Source: an uncultured Pseudomonadota bacterium
GTDB taxonomy: Bacteria; SAR324; NAC60-12
Length of the DNA stretch: 24,255 bases
Assembly (NCBI GenBank): GCA_913056375.1
Contig: CAJXNF010000010.1
Span: 1 to 24,255 of the forward strand
Reading direction: 5' to 3'
Shown here: in pieces, positions 6,779-15,794 of the stretch
Numbering within the stretch: the first letter of the stretch is position 1
Layout: the number at the start of each line of letters is the position of its first letter
The notes under the pieces: generated by a model
Database searches by the model: none
What the model saw: only the letters and a program-made list of their open reading frames with translations
What the model was told of the DNA's origin: nothing
Program-made: the position numbers and the translations under genes

Positions 6779-9700
6779 GTTGTCGGAACTAGAAACCCAG
6801 TTACAAGATGTGATGTTGCGAGATCAGTTTCGATTTCGGCGACAGTTTGAACAATTGAAGAGAGCAGAACGTCAGCAAAGACTCAATGAAGATGAGCTTC
6901 TGAAACTTGCGATCCGGATTGAACGATCAAGTGCACTCCGTGGTAAACGAGCGAGTCTTCATAGAATTCCTGAATATAACACAAGTCTCCCCATTCTTGA
7001 TCACCGAGAGGAGATCATTAGTGCAATCCAAAAGCACCCTGTTTTAATTGTAGCTGGTGAGACGGGATCAGGTAAAACCACCCAACTGCCTAAGATGTGC
7101 CTGGAAGCAGGCTATGGCATAGCTGGCAAGATTGGCTGTACTCAACCTCGTAGAGTTGCTGCAATCTCCATTGCCCAGCAAATTGCTCGAGAGCTGCAAT
7201 GTAACCTTGGTGAAGAAGTTGGTTACAAAATCCGCTTCTCTGATAAAACTAGCCCAAACACACTTATTCAGCTTTTAACAGATGGGACATTATTAGCCGA
7301 AACACAGTCTGATCGGTTTTTGGAAAACTATGAGGTATTGATCATCGACGAAGCGCACGAGCGCTCTCTCAATATTGATTTTCTACTTGGTTACATTCGG
7401 AGGTTACAGCCGAAACGCAGCAATCTAAAGCTCATTATAACATCAGCTAGTATTGATACTGGACGATTCGCAGAGGCGTTCTCAGGCGCGCCAATTATTG
7501 AGGTTTCAGGCAGAAGTTATCCCGTTGAAATAGATTATCGCCCGATTGATCCCGAAGTTGAGAATCAAGGAGATTATACAGTTGAAGATGCCATGGTGGA
7601 TACGATCAGGGAATTGCTAGAAACAACATATGATGGGGATGTTTTAGCTTTTCTCGCAGGAGAAGGGGAGATTCGAGAGGTTTGTCAAAGAGTTGGACAG
7701 GATAATTCCACGGTTCTGATTCTTCCACTTTACGGACGATTGACCCAAGCAGAACAACATCGGATTTTTCAGAACTCCAGCCAACGCAAAGTGATTATTT
7801 CAACAAATCTTGCGGAAACATCCCTGACAATACCTGGAATTCGTTATGTGATTGATTCTGGGTTGGCACGTATTAGCCGATACAGTCCGAAAAATCGGGT
7901 TCAGCGACTCCCAGTAGAGCCAATTGCACAGAGTTCTGCGCTTCAGCGAGCCGGTCGAGCCGGTCGAGTTGCTCCAGGTGTATGTATTCGGCTCTATTCA
8001 GAAGAGTCTTTGCAGAACCGGCGAGAATACGTAGAGCCAGAAATTTTACGTTCCAATCTTGCTGGTGTGATTTTGCAAATGCTCTATTTGCGACTAGGGA
8101 ATATCCGGGAATTCCCTTTCATTGATCCACCGGGCAGTCACGCAATTCGGGAGGGTGAAAAACTACTTCGTGAATTAGGTGCCGTCACTGATAACATGCA
8201 GCTTACACCACTGGGTAGAGAAATGGCTACTCTTCCCATTGAACCTCAAACAGCCCGAATGTTACTGCAGGCCCATCAAGAGTCCGTCCTTAGTGAAATG
8301 CTGGTAATTGCAGCTGGTTTGTCAATTCAGGATCCAAGAGAGTTTCCTGCTGAAGAAAAAGAGAAAGCTCGCCAGATGCACAGTAGTTTTGTCAGCAGAG
8401 AGTCAGACTACATTACGCTGTTAAGCATCTGGCGGGCTTATCAGGCGCAGTGGAATGAACTGAAGACCGAAAACAAGATGCGGAAGTTTTGCCGGCAGCA
8501 CTTTCTATCATTTGTGCGCATGCGAGAGTGGAGAGATATCCATCACCAACTCAGTTCTATTTTGAAGGATTCTGGAAAGTATCCTCTAAAGTCTTTGCAA
8601 GCCTTGCCAGTTGTCGAAGCACAACTCGAAGAGTCGGACGATAGGGAAGTTCCGAAGTTTAGATTAAATCGTCCTACCAAAGAGGAAACGAAGCCCAAGT
8701 CAATTTTTGAGGTCGGAATCGACTACGATGCCATCCATCGAGCACTTCTCTCCGGTTATCTCAATTGCATAGCTAGGCAGAAAGACAAGCAGCAATATTC
8801 TTCTATTGGAGGCAAGGAACTCTGGGTTTTTCCAGGTTCTGGGGTCTATAAACGCTCTGGAAAGTGGATTTTAGCTGGTGAGCAAGTTGAGACTTCACGT
8901 CTTTACTCAAGAAAGGTTGCCAACATCAAGGTTGATTGGCTAGAACAAATAGGAGGTAAGCTTTGTAAGCGGCATTACTCAGAGGCACATTTTGATCCTG
9001 AAACAGGGATTGTTCAGGCTTGGGAAAGAGTGACTTTGTATGGCCTGACAATCGTTGAAAAACGTAGAGTAAGTTACGGTCGAGTCAATCCAGCCGAAGC
9101 TACCGCAATCTTTGTAAGGGAAGCATTAATTGATGGCGGGTTGCGTCAATACTATCCTTTTTTCAAGCACAACAATGAACTGCGTGAACTGGTTTTGAGT
9201 AAAGGGGCAAAGCTCCGTCGAGATTTTCGAGAAGAGGTAGATGCTATGCTAGAAGCTTTCTACCAGGAAAAAATCCAAAATGTTGCGTCCTTCCATGATT
9301 TGAATCGCCTTCTGAAAACAAAAAGAAAATCAGGTCAGGGAAATTTTCTCTTTCTTGAGGAGAGTGAAATTACACCTTCAACACTGAAACCTCCTTCTAG
9401 TGAGCTATATCCAGACTTTTGGGAAGTCGGTGATCTCAAGATGCCCTTGCGATATGTTTTTGCACCGACAAAGGAACCTGATGGTGTAACTTTGCAGTTA
9501 CAAGATGCTTCTATTCCGCACCTACATGAATACGCCCTAGAGTGGTTAATTCCCGGAATTTGGGCTGAGAAAATCCAATTCTTCTTGAGGGCTTTGCCCA
9601 AGTCTATCAGGAAGAGCTTTGTGCCACTTCCTGAAACCTCAGCAAAGTTAGCGTCCGAACTGAAACCATGTGATGAAAGTTTCTTGGTGAGTTTATGTCG

Positions 9701-10814
9701 ACTGATTGAAAGGCGTTATCAGATTAAATTGAAACCTTCTCAATGGGCGGATGTAGAGTTGCCTTCCCATCTCCAAATGAGAGTGGAAGTCAGAAATGCT
9801 AATCAGAAGATTGTCTCAACTGGTCGGAATCTCGAAGAGCTAATTTCAAAGCGCAAAAATGAGCTCCGCGAACGAGGGAATAACAAAGAATTCAGGGAAG
9901 ATTTAAGATCTTGGAAGGACGCATTGAAATTCTGGGAACTGGATAATCTTCAGAATTGGACGTTTGAGCGTTTACCTCAACGTATCGAACTTGAGGTGAA
10001 TCACGGTATTCCACTATACGCCTATCCGGGTCTGCTGATTCAAGAAGATGGTAGTATTTTAAGAACCTTATTTCACACTAGAGATGAAGCTCAGCGCAAA
10101 ACCCAACCTGCGATGAAAAAGTTGATGGCCTTGGCTGTGGGGCCAGAGTTAGTTTGGCTGGAGCAAGAGCTTTGGAAATTGGAAGAACTAAGAGATGAAT
10201 ACAGGCCTTTTGGAACCTTAGGACAACTAAAGCAGGGATCCAAACAAGCTCTGCTGGATTACTTGTTTGAGTTTGAGTGGTTAGAATCTGAAGAAGAATT
10301 TCTGGAGAAGCTCAAATTAGCGAAGCATCGGCTGCCAAAATTATTGTCACGTTACATTGAACAGTTGCGATTGCTTTTGCAGGCAGAACAGAAGACTCGT
10401 GCCGCTATTCGTCAGTACAGTAAGAACACTAATGATCTTAATTGTTTGCAGGATCATTTACAAAATCTAGTACCCACCAATTTTGTTGCAAAATTGCCTT
10501 ACTTGCGTTGGGCTCATGTTCAAAGATACTTGAAAGGAATCAGAGTTCGCGCAGAACGTCTGGATCACAATCCTGTTAAAGATGAAGAGAAAAGCCTGCA
10601 GTTACAGCCTTGGCTTGAGGTCTACCAAGAGTTGAAGTTAATGGAGTTGAATTGGAATCAACGCAAGAATCTAGATGAGTTCTTCTGGCTATTAGAGGAG
10701 TATCGAGTCTCTCTATTCGCACCAGAGCTAAAGACTTCAATGCCTATTTCAGTCAAGAGACTGACACGCTTCCTTGAAGAACATTTCCCCGAAGCCTCAC
10801 TTGTTGTTGCCTGA
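6777..10814 (+). CDS. hrpA: DEAH-box ATP-dependent RNA helicase HrpA
   Basis: This large RNA helicase (1345 aa; E. coli HrpA is 1300) acts on mRNA and stalled ribosomes in the cytosol. Motif I GETGSGKTT is at about 94-102, TQPRRVAA follows, and DEAH lies at about 191-194 in IIDEAHERS. Motif III is present as SAS, then come STNLAETSLTIPGI and QRAGRAGR. After the helicase core come the HA2/OB-like region and the long C-terminal DUF3418 region typical of HrpA. I chose the ATG at 6777 because it has GAGG at 6768-6771 at proper spacing. A GTG at 6759, in frame, would add six residues but has no ribosome binding site. The start is head to head with the reductase gene. The TGA stop lies directly against the leuS stop. 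Confidence 0.95.
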   Translation: MLSELETQLQDVMLRDQFRFRRQFEQLKRAERQQRLNEDELLKLAIRIERSSALRGKRASLHRIPEYNTSLPILDHREEIISAIQKHPVLIVAGETGSGKTTQLPKMCLEAGYGIAGKIGCTQPRRVAAISIAQQIARELQCNLGEEVGYKIRFSDKTSPNTLIQLLTDGTLLAETQSDRFLENYEVLIIDEAHERSLNIDFLLGYIRRLQPKRSNLKLIITSASIDTGRFAEAFSGAPIIEVSGRSYPVEIDYRPIDPEVENQGDYTVEDAMVDTIRELLETTYDGDVLAFLAGEGEIREVCQRVGQDNSTVLILPLYGRLTQAEQHRIFQNSSQRKVIISTNLAETSLTIPGIRYVIDSGLARISRYSPKNRVQRLPVEPIAQSSALQRAGRAGRVAPGVCIRLYSEESLQNRREYVEPEILRSNLAGVILQMLYLRLGNIREFPFIDPPGSHAIREGEKLLRELGAVTDNMQLTPLGREMATLPIEPQTARMLLQAHQESVLSEMLVIAAGLSIQDPREFPAEEKEKARQMHSSFVSRESDYITLLSIWRAYQAQWNELKTENKMRKFCRQHFLSFVRMREWRDIHHQLSSILKDSGKYPLKSLQALPVVEAQLEESDDREVPKFRLNRPTKEETKPKSIFEVGIDYDAIHRALLSGYLNCIARQKDKQQYSSIGGKELWVFPGSGVYKRSGKWILAGEQVETSRLYSRKVANIKVDWLEQIGGKLCKRHYSEAHFDPETGIVQAWERVTLYGLTIVEKRRVSYGRVNPAEATAIFVREALIDGGLRQYYPFFKHNNELRELVLSKGAKLRRDFREEVDAMLEAFYQEKIQNVASFHDLNRLLKTKRKSGQGNFLFLEESEITPSTLKPPSSELYPDFWEVGDLKMPLRYVFAPTKEPDGVTLQLQDASIPHLHEYALEWLIPGIWAEKIQFFLRALPKSIRKSFVPLPETSAKLASELKPCDESFLVSLCRLIERRYQIKLKPSQWADVELPSHLQMRVEVRNANQKIVSTGRNLEELISKRKNELRERGNNKEFREDLRSWKDALKFWELDNLQNWTFERLPQRIELEVNHGIPLYAYPGLLIQEDGSILRTLFHTRDEAQRKTQPAMKKLMALAVGPELVWLEQELWKLEELRDEYRPFGTLGQLKQGSKQALLDYLFEFEWLESEEEFLEKLKLAKHRLPKLLSRYIEQLRLLLQAEQKTRAAIRQYSKNTNDLNCLQDHLQNLVPTNFVAKLPYLRWAHVQRYLKGIRVRAERLDHNPVKDEEKSLQLQPWLEVYQELKLMELNWNQRKNLDEFFWLLEEYRVSLFAPELKTSMPISVKRLTRFLEEHFPEASLVVA

Positions 10815-13800
10815 TCAGACAACAATGTTCACCAACTTGCGATTGGGTTGCATGACAACCACCACTCGCTTAGGTGAATTGCCATTGAGATGAGATAGTA
10901 CCTTTTCGTTGCTCATTGCCATCTCTTTAAGAGTCTCCTCATTAATATCTACTGCTACTAATATAGCGTCCCTCTTTTTTCCATTAACCATCAAAGGTAC
11001 TTCAATGGTGTCCTCTAAGCACTTCTCAGGATCGAAATTGGGCCAACTGTAACGGAGAACTGACTTTTGGTCTGAATGCTCTTCTGGTTCGAGAATAGAC
11101 ATCATTTCTTCCCCAAGATGGGGAGCGAAAGGTGAGGTCAACAGGACTAGATTCTTCAAATAACTTTTTGGTAGTTTTTCTTGGCGGGCAAATTCGTTTT
11201 TACATTCAATCAGCGCTGCGATCGCAGTGTTCATTCGCAAACGACCAACATCCTCGGTTACCTTGCGGATGGTCTTGTGCATCATTCGCTCAAGTTCCGT
11301 GGATATACTGACTTCTGCATCTGGGAGTGTGACCTCCATCAGATTCCACACTCCAGCCAAGAAACGTTGAATTCCAATAATCGATTCCTGCTTCCAAGGC
11401 TTGCCAGCATCAAGAGGCCCCAGGTACATCTCGTAACATCGGAAGGTGTCAGTAGTGTAAAGATCACAAATTTCCTCAGGAGGGATACCGTTTTTATAAC
11501 GTTTCCCCATTTTCCCAGGATCAATTTCGAGCTCATTTCCAGTCGGTTTGTGGAATGCCTTCGCCTCTCCATTGATGTGTTTTACCTCAACATCATGAAT
11601 ATCAACATAGGCCCCTCTGGTATCCTTGTAAGCATCGGCTGTGATCATTCCCTGATTGAATAATTGTTGGAAGGGTTCTTTAGTTGAAACATGTCCCAGG
11701 TCATAAAGTACCTTGTGCCAGAAACGTGAGTACAGAAGATGAAGTACAGCGTGTTCGGTTCCTCCCACATACAGATCAATTGCGCCAGCGGGTTTATGTT
11801 CTGGAGAACTTCCATCCAATGTCCAATAGCGTTCGATATCTGCGTTTACCATCGCATGATCGTTGCGAGCGTCCATGTAACGTAAGTAATACCAACAAGA
11901 ACCAGCCCAGTTGGGCATTGAATTCATGTCTCGCTGAAAAACCTGAACGGGTAGACGTTCACCTTCAACTTCAAGAAAACCTTGTGATGCCTGTTCTTTA
12001 CTGACCAAACGGACACATTGATTCGGTAGGATTACACCATGTACGTTTACCCAATCTTTCACGCGACCCAAGGGTGGCTCAGGAAGCGAATCAGGGTCTT
12101 CACTGCCCTTAGGTTCGAAATTATCTAGTTCAGGTAGTTGAACGGGCAACTCACTGTCATCAAGAGGGTAGGGTAGATCATTTTCGATATCAAAAACCAC
12201 TGGGAAGGGCTCTCCCCAGTATCGTTGTCGACTGAAGAGCCAGTCGCGTAATTTATACTGCACTTGTGGTCGTCCTAATCCTTTCTCAGCGAGCCACTCA
12301 CCGACTTTCAACTTCCCAGTTTCATTGTCCAGTCCATCAATACTCAAATTCTTATGAGCTGATTGGAAACAGGTTCCAGGCCCAGTATAGGAAGTTTGAA
12401 ATTCTGTTGGGGATAGACGGTACAGATCCAGTAGTTGTTCTTCAGTCCAATCGCTTGCTTCTTCCTGAAGAGTCTCTGACTTGAGCCAGCTTAATGGAGG
12501 CTGAATTACAGGTACGATGGGTAACTGATATTTTTTGGCGAACAAGAAATCTCGTTCGTCGTGTCCAGGAACTCCCATCACAGCACCTGTGCCATATTCC
12601 ATCAAAACATAGTCACCAATCCAGATTGGAATCTGATCTCCGCTGACTGGGTGAATTGCAAATCCGCCTGTGGGTACCCCGTTCTTTTCCAGATCTTCGC
12701 CAGCAGACATGGATGTAATTCTTGCGGATTTCTTTTGAAACGCGAGTACGCTCGACTCTTGATCTGTAGCAGTTACTTGCTGAACCAGCGGATGTTCTGG
12801 TGCCAGCACTAGATATGTCACTCCAAAAAGTGTGTCTGGTCTAGTTGTGAATACTGGGATACGCGCCTGCTTTCCGTTGTTTAGTTGAACTGGAAATTCA
12901 ATGCGGGCTCCTTGACTTCTGCCAATCCAAGCCTTCTGCATCTCCGTCACACCATTGGGCCAGTTCACATCTTCCAGATCTTGAATTAATCGATCCGCAT
13001 AGCAGGTGATTCGAAGGTTCCATTGGCGAAGTGGTCTCCGATAAACAGGGTAATCTCCTCGTTCACTGCGTCCCTCGTTCGTTACTTCCTCGTTCGAGAG
13101 TACGGTACCTAATTGAGGGCACCAATTGACGGGTGACTCCTCAACGTAAGCGAGTCTTGCCTGGTCGATAGCGCTTCTCAGTTCATCCTCATTCACCCGT
13201 CGACCCTCAGGAAAATAGACTGCTGGTCGGGGGATGCCTTCTCCATCAAGTAGCCACTCACCAGTAAGTAGCTTTTCTTTGAGTTCTGCAATAGGTCTTG
13301 CTCTACCTTTGGACATGTAACCATCAGGCCCCTGCCAACTTACAGTAGGATCGTAGTAGGAATGGTAGATTTGAAGGAAGATCCATTGCGTCCACCTGAA
13401 GTAATCTGGATCTGTTGTTGAGAATCGCCTTGTTGGATCATGGCTCAGCCCCAGCATCTTTAGTTGCTGCAGCATATTTCGAATATTGTTGTCTGTAGTA
13501 ATCCTGGGATGCTGGCCAGTCTGGATTGCATACTGTTCGGCGGGAAGTCCAAAGGAATCAAACCCCATTGAATACAGGACATTGTAACCACGCATTCTCA
13601 TAAAACGGCTTAGAATGTCAGTCGCAATGTAACCAAGTGGGTGTCCTACGTGTAATCCAATGCCACTAGGATAAGGAAACATGTCTAGGACAACAAATTT
13701 TGGCTTCTGCTTATCAAATCCCTCTTCGTTTGGGTTGGGGGTCTTGAAAATCTTTTGAGTATCCCAATGTTGACGCCATTTGGGCTCAAATTCCTTGGAG

Positions 13801-13820
13801 GCGTCCCGATAAGTTTTCAT
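10815..13820 (-). CDS. leuS: Leucyl-tRNA synthetase, long actinobacterial-like type
   Basis: This class I synthetase charges tRNA-Leu. At 1001 aa it is longer than the common ~860-aa bacterial form. HVGH (the HIGH motif) is at 57-60. The CP1 editing domain has TTRPDTLFG and GTGAVMGVPGHDERD with its conserved Asp. The catalytic loop reads KMGKR at 770-774 in place of KMSKS. Actinobacterial-type LeuRS typically has KMGKS there, and other traits (a KGRARPI-like insertion, LPELDNFEPKG, LYVGGTEHAVLHLLYSRFW, LGPLDAGKPW) fit that same long type. The final Arg for Ser is the deviation. The minus-strand ATG has GGAG 10 bases upstream. It lies downstream of leuA on the same strand but behind a stem-loop, so it may have its own promoter or depend on read-through. 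Confidence 0.95.
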   Translation of the reverse strand: MKTYRDASKEFEPKWRQHWDTQKIFKTPNPNEEGFDKQKPKFVVLDMFPYPSGIGLHVGHPLGYIATDILSRFMRMRGYNVLYSMGFDSFGLPAEQYAIQTGQHPRITTDNNIRNMLQQLKMLGLSHDPTRRFSTTDPDYFRWTQWIFLQIYHSYYDPTVSWQGPDGYMSKGRARPIAELKEKLLTGEWLLDGEGIPRPAVYFPEGRRVNEDELRSAIDQARLAYVEESPVNWCPQLGTVLSNEEVTNEGRSERGDYPVYRRPLRQWNLRITCYADRLIQDLEDVNWPNGVTEMQKAWIGRSQGARIEFPVQLNNGKQARIPVFTTRPDTLFGVTYLVLAPEHPLVQQVTATDQESSVLAFQKKSARITSMSAGEDLEKNGVPTGGFAIHPVSGDQIPIWIGDYVLMEYGTGAVMGVPGHDERDFLFAKKYQLPIVPVIQPPLSWLKSETLQEEASDWTEEQLLDLYRLSPTEFQTSYTGPGTCFQSAHKNLSIDGLDNETGKLKVGEWLAEKGLGRPQVQYKLRDWLFSRQRYWGEPFPVVFDIENDLPYPLDDSELPVQLPELDNFEPKGSEDPDSLPEPPLGRVKDWVNVHGVILPNQCVRLVSKEQASQGFLEVEGERLPVQVFQRDMNSMPNWAGSCWYYLRYMDARNDHAMVNADIERYWTLDGSSPEHKPAGAIDLYVGGTEHAVLHLLYSRFWHKVLYDLGHVSTKEPFQQLFNQGMITADAYKDTRGAYVDIHDVEVKHINGEAKAFHKPTGNELEIDPGKMGKRYKNGIPPEEICDLYTTDTFRCYEMYLGPLDAGKPWKQESIIGIQRFLAGVWNLMEVTLPDAEVSISTELERMMHKTIRKVTEDVGRLRMNTAIAALIECKNEFARQEKLPKSYLKNLVLLTSPFAPHLGEEMMSILEPEEHSDQKSVLRYSWPNFDPEKCLEDTIEVPLMVNGKKRDAILVAVDINEETLKEMAMSNEKVLSHLNGNSPKRVVVVMQPNRKLVNIVV

Positions 13821-13888
13821 GAATGTTTTGCTCCAGAACCTTGACGGTAATTGCGGGGAGGGATGGAAAGTAATCGTTAGGGAAGGGA

Positions 13889-13912
13889 AGACGGGTCTAC
13901 CCAGACCCGTCT
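13889..13912 (-). terminator. Strong stem-loop between leuA and leuS, likely leuA terminator
   Basis: A perfect 10-bp inverted repeat, AGACGGGTCT with AGACCCGTCT, has a 4-base loop (13899-13902) and lies 12 bases past the leuA stop. On the minus strand it is followed by a pyrimidine-rich stretch (TCCCTTCCCT) and not a clean T-run. It could be an intrinsic terminator of modest strength, a processing site or an RNA-stability hairpin within a leuA-leuS transcript. Confidence 0.55.
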
Positions 13913-13924
13913 GTCAATCAGCGC

Positions 13925-15478
13925 TTAGACAGCAGCAGCTTCTTGCTGGAGGGGAGTCATCAAACTTATGGAAGAAGATCTTGCTTCCAGTCGGTTAAGT
14001 GCATGTACGAAGGCGAGTGCACTTGCCAGAATGATGTCTGTGTGAGCTCCACGTCCTGTAACTTGCTGTCCCTCTTGTTCAACAGTTACACTAACCTCCC
14101 CTTGGGCGTCAGTGCCCCCTGTGATTGCTTTCACAACGTAGGAAGTTAGAGTACAGTTTTGTTCGGTAATCTGCTTGATCGTGTTCAATGCAGCATCTAC
14201 AGGTCCATCACCAAAGCCTGCTTTGCGAACAACATCGTTCCCTACTCTCATTGTTATCGTTGCTGTAGGCACAGAAGTCGTTCCCGAGGTGACAGTCAAA
14301 TGCTGTAGTTCAAAACGATTGTTTTGTTTACGAACGTTGTTGGTGATCAGCGCCTCGATGTCTTCATCAAAGACCTGTCGCTTGACATCAGCAAGGTGTT
14401 TGAACTCTTTGAAGATGTGATTCAACTCTACATCATTCAGTTCGAAGCCAAGTGATTTCACCCGCTCACTCAATGCATGTCGGCCAGAATGTTTCCCAAG
14501 AACAAGTTGACTCTGCCTTATTCCAACTGACTGGGGAGTCATAATCTCGTAAGTCAAAGCATTCTTCAGCACGCCATGTTGATGAATTCCAGCTTCGTGT
14601 GCAAAGGCATTTGCCCCAACGATGGCCTTGTTGGGTTGAACTGCTACACCCGTGATTTGAGTCAGTAGGCGACTTGTAGGGTAAAGTTGCTCAGTGACGA
14701 TATTTGTTTGGAGGTCGAAGTACTGCTGACGGGTGTTCATTGCCATCACAATCTCTTCCATCGCAGCGTTACCAGCTCTCTCACCGATACCGTTGATCGT
14801 GCATTCGATCTGCCGAGCTCCAGCTCTCACGGCAGCGAGTGAATTAGCTACACCCATTCCCAAATCATTGTGGCAATGAACTGAGAAGACCACCTGATCT
14901 GCTTGATATACCTCATTTTTCAGCAGTTTGATTAAGTCATACATTTCATCAGGTGTGGTATAACCTACAGTGTCAGGTACATTGAGAGTAGTTGCACCGG
15001 CTCGAACTACAGCAGAGAAAAGCTTGACCAAGAACTCTGGTTCACTTCTGGTCGCATCTTCTGCACTGAATTCGACATAATCCGTGTGCTTGCGTGCAAA
15101 CTCGACGGCTTCAATCGAGCGCTTGAGCACTTCATCCTCATCCATCTGCAACTTATATTTCATGTGCAGTTGGCTGGAAGCGATGAAAGTGTGAATTCCC
15201 CAGTTTTCAGATTCCTTCAGAGCATCAACTGCCCGCTCAATATCTGAAATGCTGGCTCTGCAAAGTGAAACTACCTTCGCTCGACTAATTTGTTGTCCAA
15301 TTTGCTTAACGCTTTCGAAATCCCCAGGGGACGATGCAGCGAAACCAGCCTCAATCACATCTACTCCTAGCCGATCCAGTTGCCGAGCCAGTAGTAGCTT
15401 TTCTTTCGCGGACATGGAACAACCAGGGGACTGCTCGCCATCGCGAAGCGTAGTATCAAAAATGCGGATCGTTTCCAT
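13925..15478 (-). CDS. leuA: 2-isopropylmalate synthase
   Basis: This is the first committed enzyme of leucine synthesis, condensing acetyl-CoA with 2-oxoisovalerate. The 517-aa length is standard for the bacterial type. The active-site start FDTTLRDGEQSPG is at 7-19, with metal and substrate residues in the TIM barrel. EFSAEDATRSE is near 136-146, NVPDTVGYTTP at 166-176, and the HCHND metal pair at 201-205. HEAGIHQHGV marks the linker. The C-terminal 130 residues are the LeuA allosteric domain that binds leucine, including GDGPVDAALNTI and a GRGAHTDI segment, so feedback inhibition is expected. The ATG has a strong ribosome binding site (GAGGAG, 6 bases upstream). An in-frame TAA at 15518-15520 rules out a longer N-terminus. 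Confidence 0.95.
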   Translation of the reverse strand: METIRIFDTTLRDGEQSPGCSMSAKEKLLLARQLDRLGVDVIEAGFAASSPGDFESVKQIGQQISRAKVVSLCRASISDIERAVDALKESENWGIHTFIASSQLHMKYKLQMDEDEVLKRSIEAVEFARKHTDYVEFSAEDATRSEPEFLVKLFSAVVRAGATTLNVPDTVGYTTPDEMYDLIKLLKNEVYQADQVVFSVHCHNDLGMGVANSLAAVRAGARQIECTINGIGERAGNAAMEEIVMAMNTRQQYFDLQTNIVTEQLYPTSRLLTQITGVAVQPNKAIVGANAFAHEAGIHQHGVLKNALTYEIMTPQSVGIRQSQLVLGKHSGRHALSERVKSLGFELNDVELNHIFKEFKHLADVKRQVFDEDIEALITNNVRKQNNRFELQHLTVTSGTTSVPTATITMRVGNDVVRKAGFGDGPVDAALNTIKQITEQNCTLTSYVVKAITGGTDAQGEVSVTVEQEGQQVTGRGAHTDIILASALAFVHALNRLEARSSSISLMTPLQQEAAAV

Positions 15479-15794
15479 AAAGCTCTCCTCGACAGGAATC
15501 GATGGAACTCTGCACCATTACAGGTTCCAATGAGTAGTTGTGTTGCGCTGCAATTCCTCGAGAAATTGAGATTGCAACAAAAACTATAAATTTAGCACTT
15601 GCGAAAGAAGATTCAAGCATCATCAAGTCTTAAATGCAACTACAGGCCAGCCTGAAGCTTATGTCCTTGCTTGCGTCGTGCCGAGTCTGCCAGTATCTTA
15701 GCAAATTCTTTGCAAGCGAAAAGTTAAGATGTTCCGAATAAATGAAGACCCTTTGTGTTCCCTATTTGCTCAACTCACGTGTGGCTAACTCCGG
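15479..15794. other. Divergent leuA-ileS control region (316 bp)
   Basis: This is the only stretch over 300 bases without a convincing gene. It must hold the promoters of leuA (minus) and ileS (plus). A possible minus-strand -10 box (TATAGT at 15588-15583) lies just before the dyad, but no good -35 fits it. A small inverted repeat, GCAAA-TTC-TTTGC, sits at 15701-15713 on the ileS side. No T-box-like antiterminator, tRNA or run of leucine codons was seen. A 55-codon minus-strand frame (15623 to 15456) starts here and overlaps the start of leuA; it is probably chance. Confidence 0.6.
15541..15579. promoter_or_regulatory. Imperfect 39-bp dyad upstream of leuA
   Basis: The outer arms TGTTGC (15541-15546) and GCAACA (15574-15579) flank an inner near-palindrome, CAATTC/CTCGAG/AAATTG (15551-15568), which has one mismatch in each half. 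The element is nearly concentric, 63-101 bases before the leuA ATG and just past a possible -10 box. It could be a repressor/activator operator near the transcription start, or a hairpin in the leuA leader. Confidence 0.35.

Noticed and set aside
11181..11663. 160-aa plus-strand open frame inside leuS
   Set aside because: It runs antisense to the KMGKR and C-terminal region of a well-recognised LeuRS and has no domain pattern or ribosome binding site.
15479..15623. Longer N-terminus for LeuA by reading upstream
   Set aside because: An in-frame TAA at 15518-15520 on the minus strand ends any extension, and the annotated ATG has a strong GAGGAG site.
15479..15794. T-box riboswitch or leucine attenuator before leuA or ileS
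   Set aside because: No T-box-like antiterminator sequence, no leucine codon run and no terminator hairpin with a T-run were seen.
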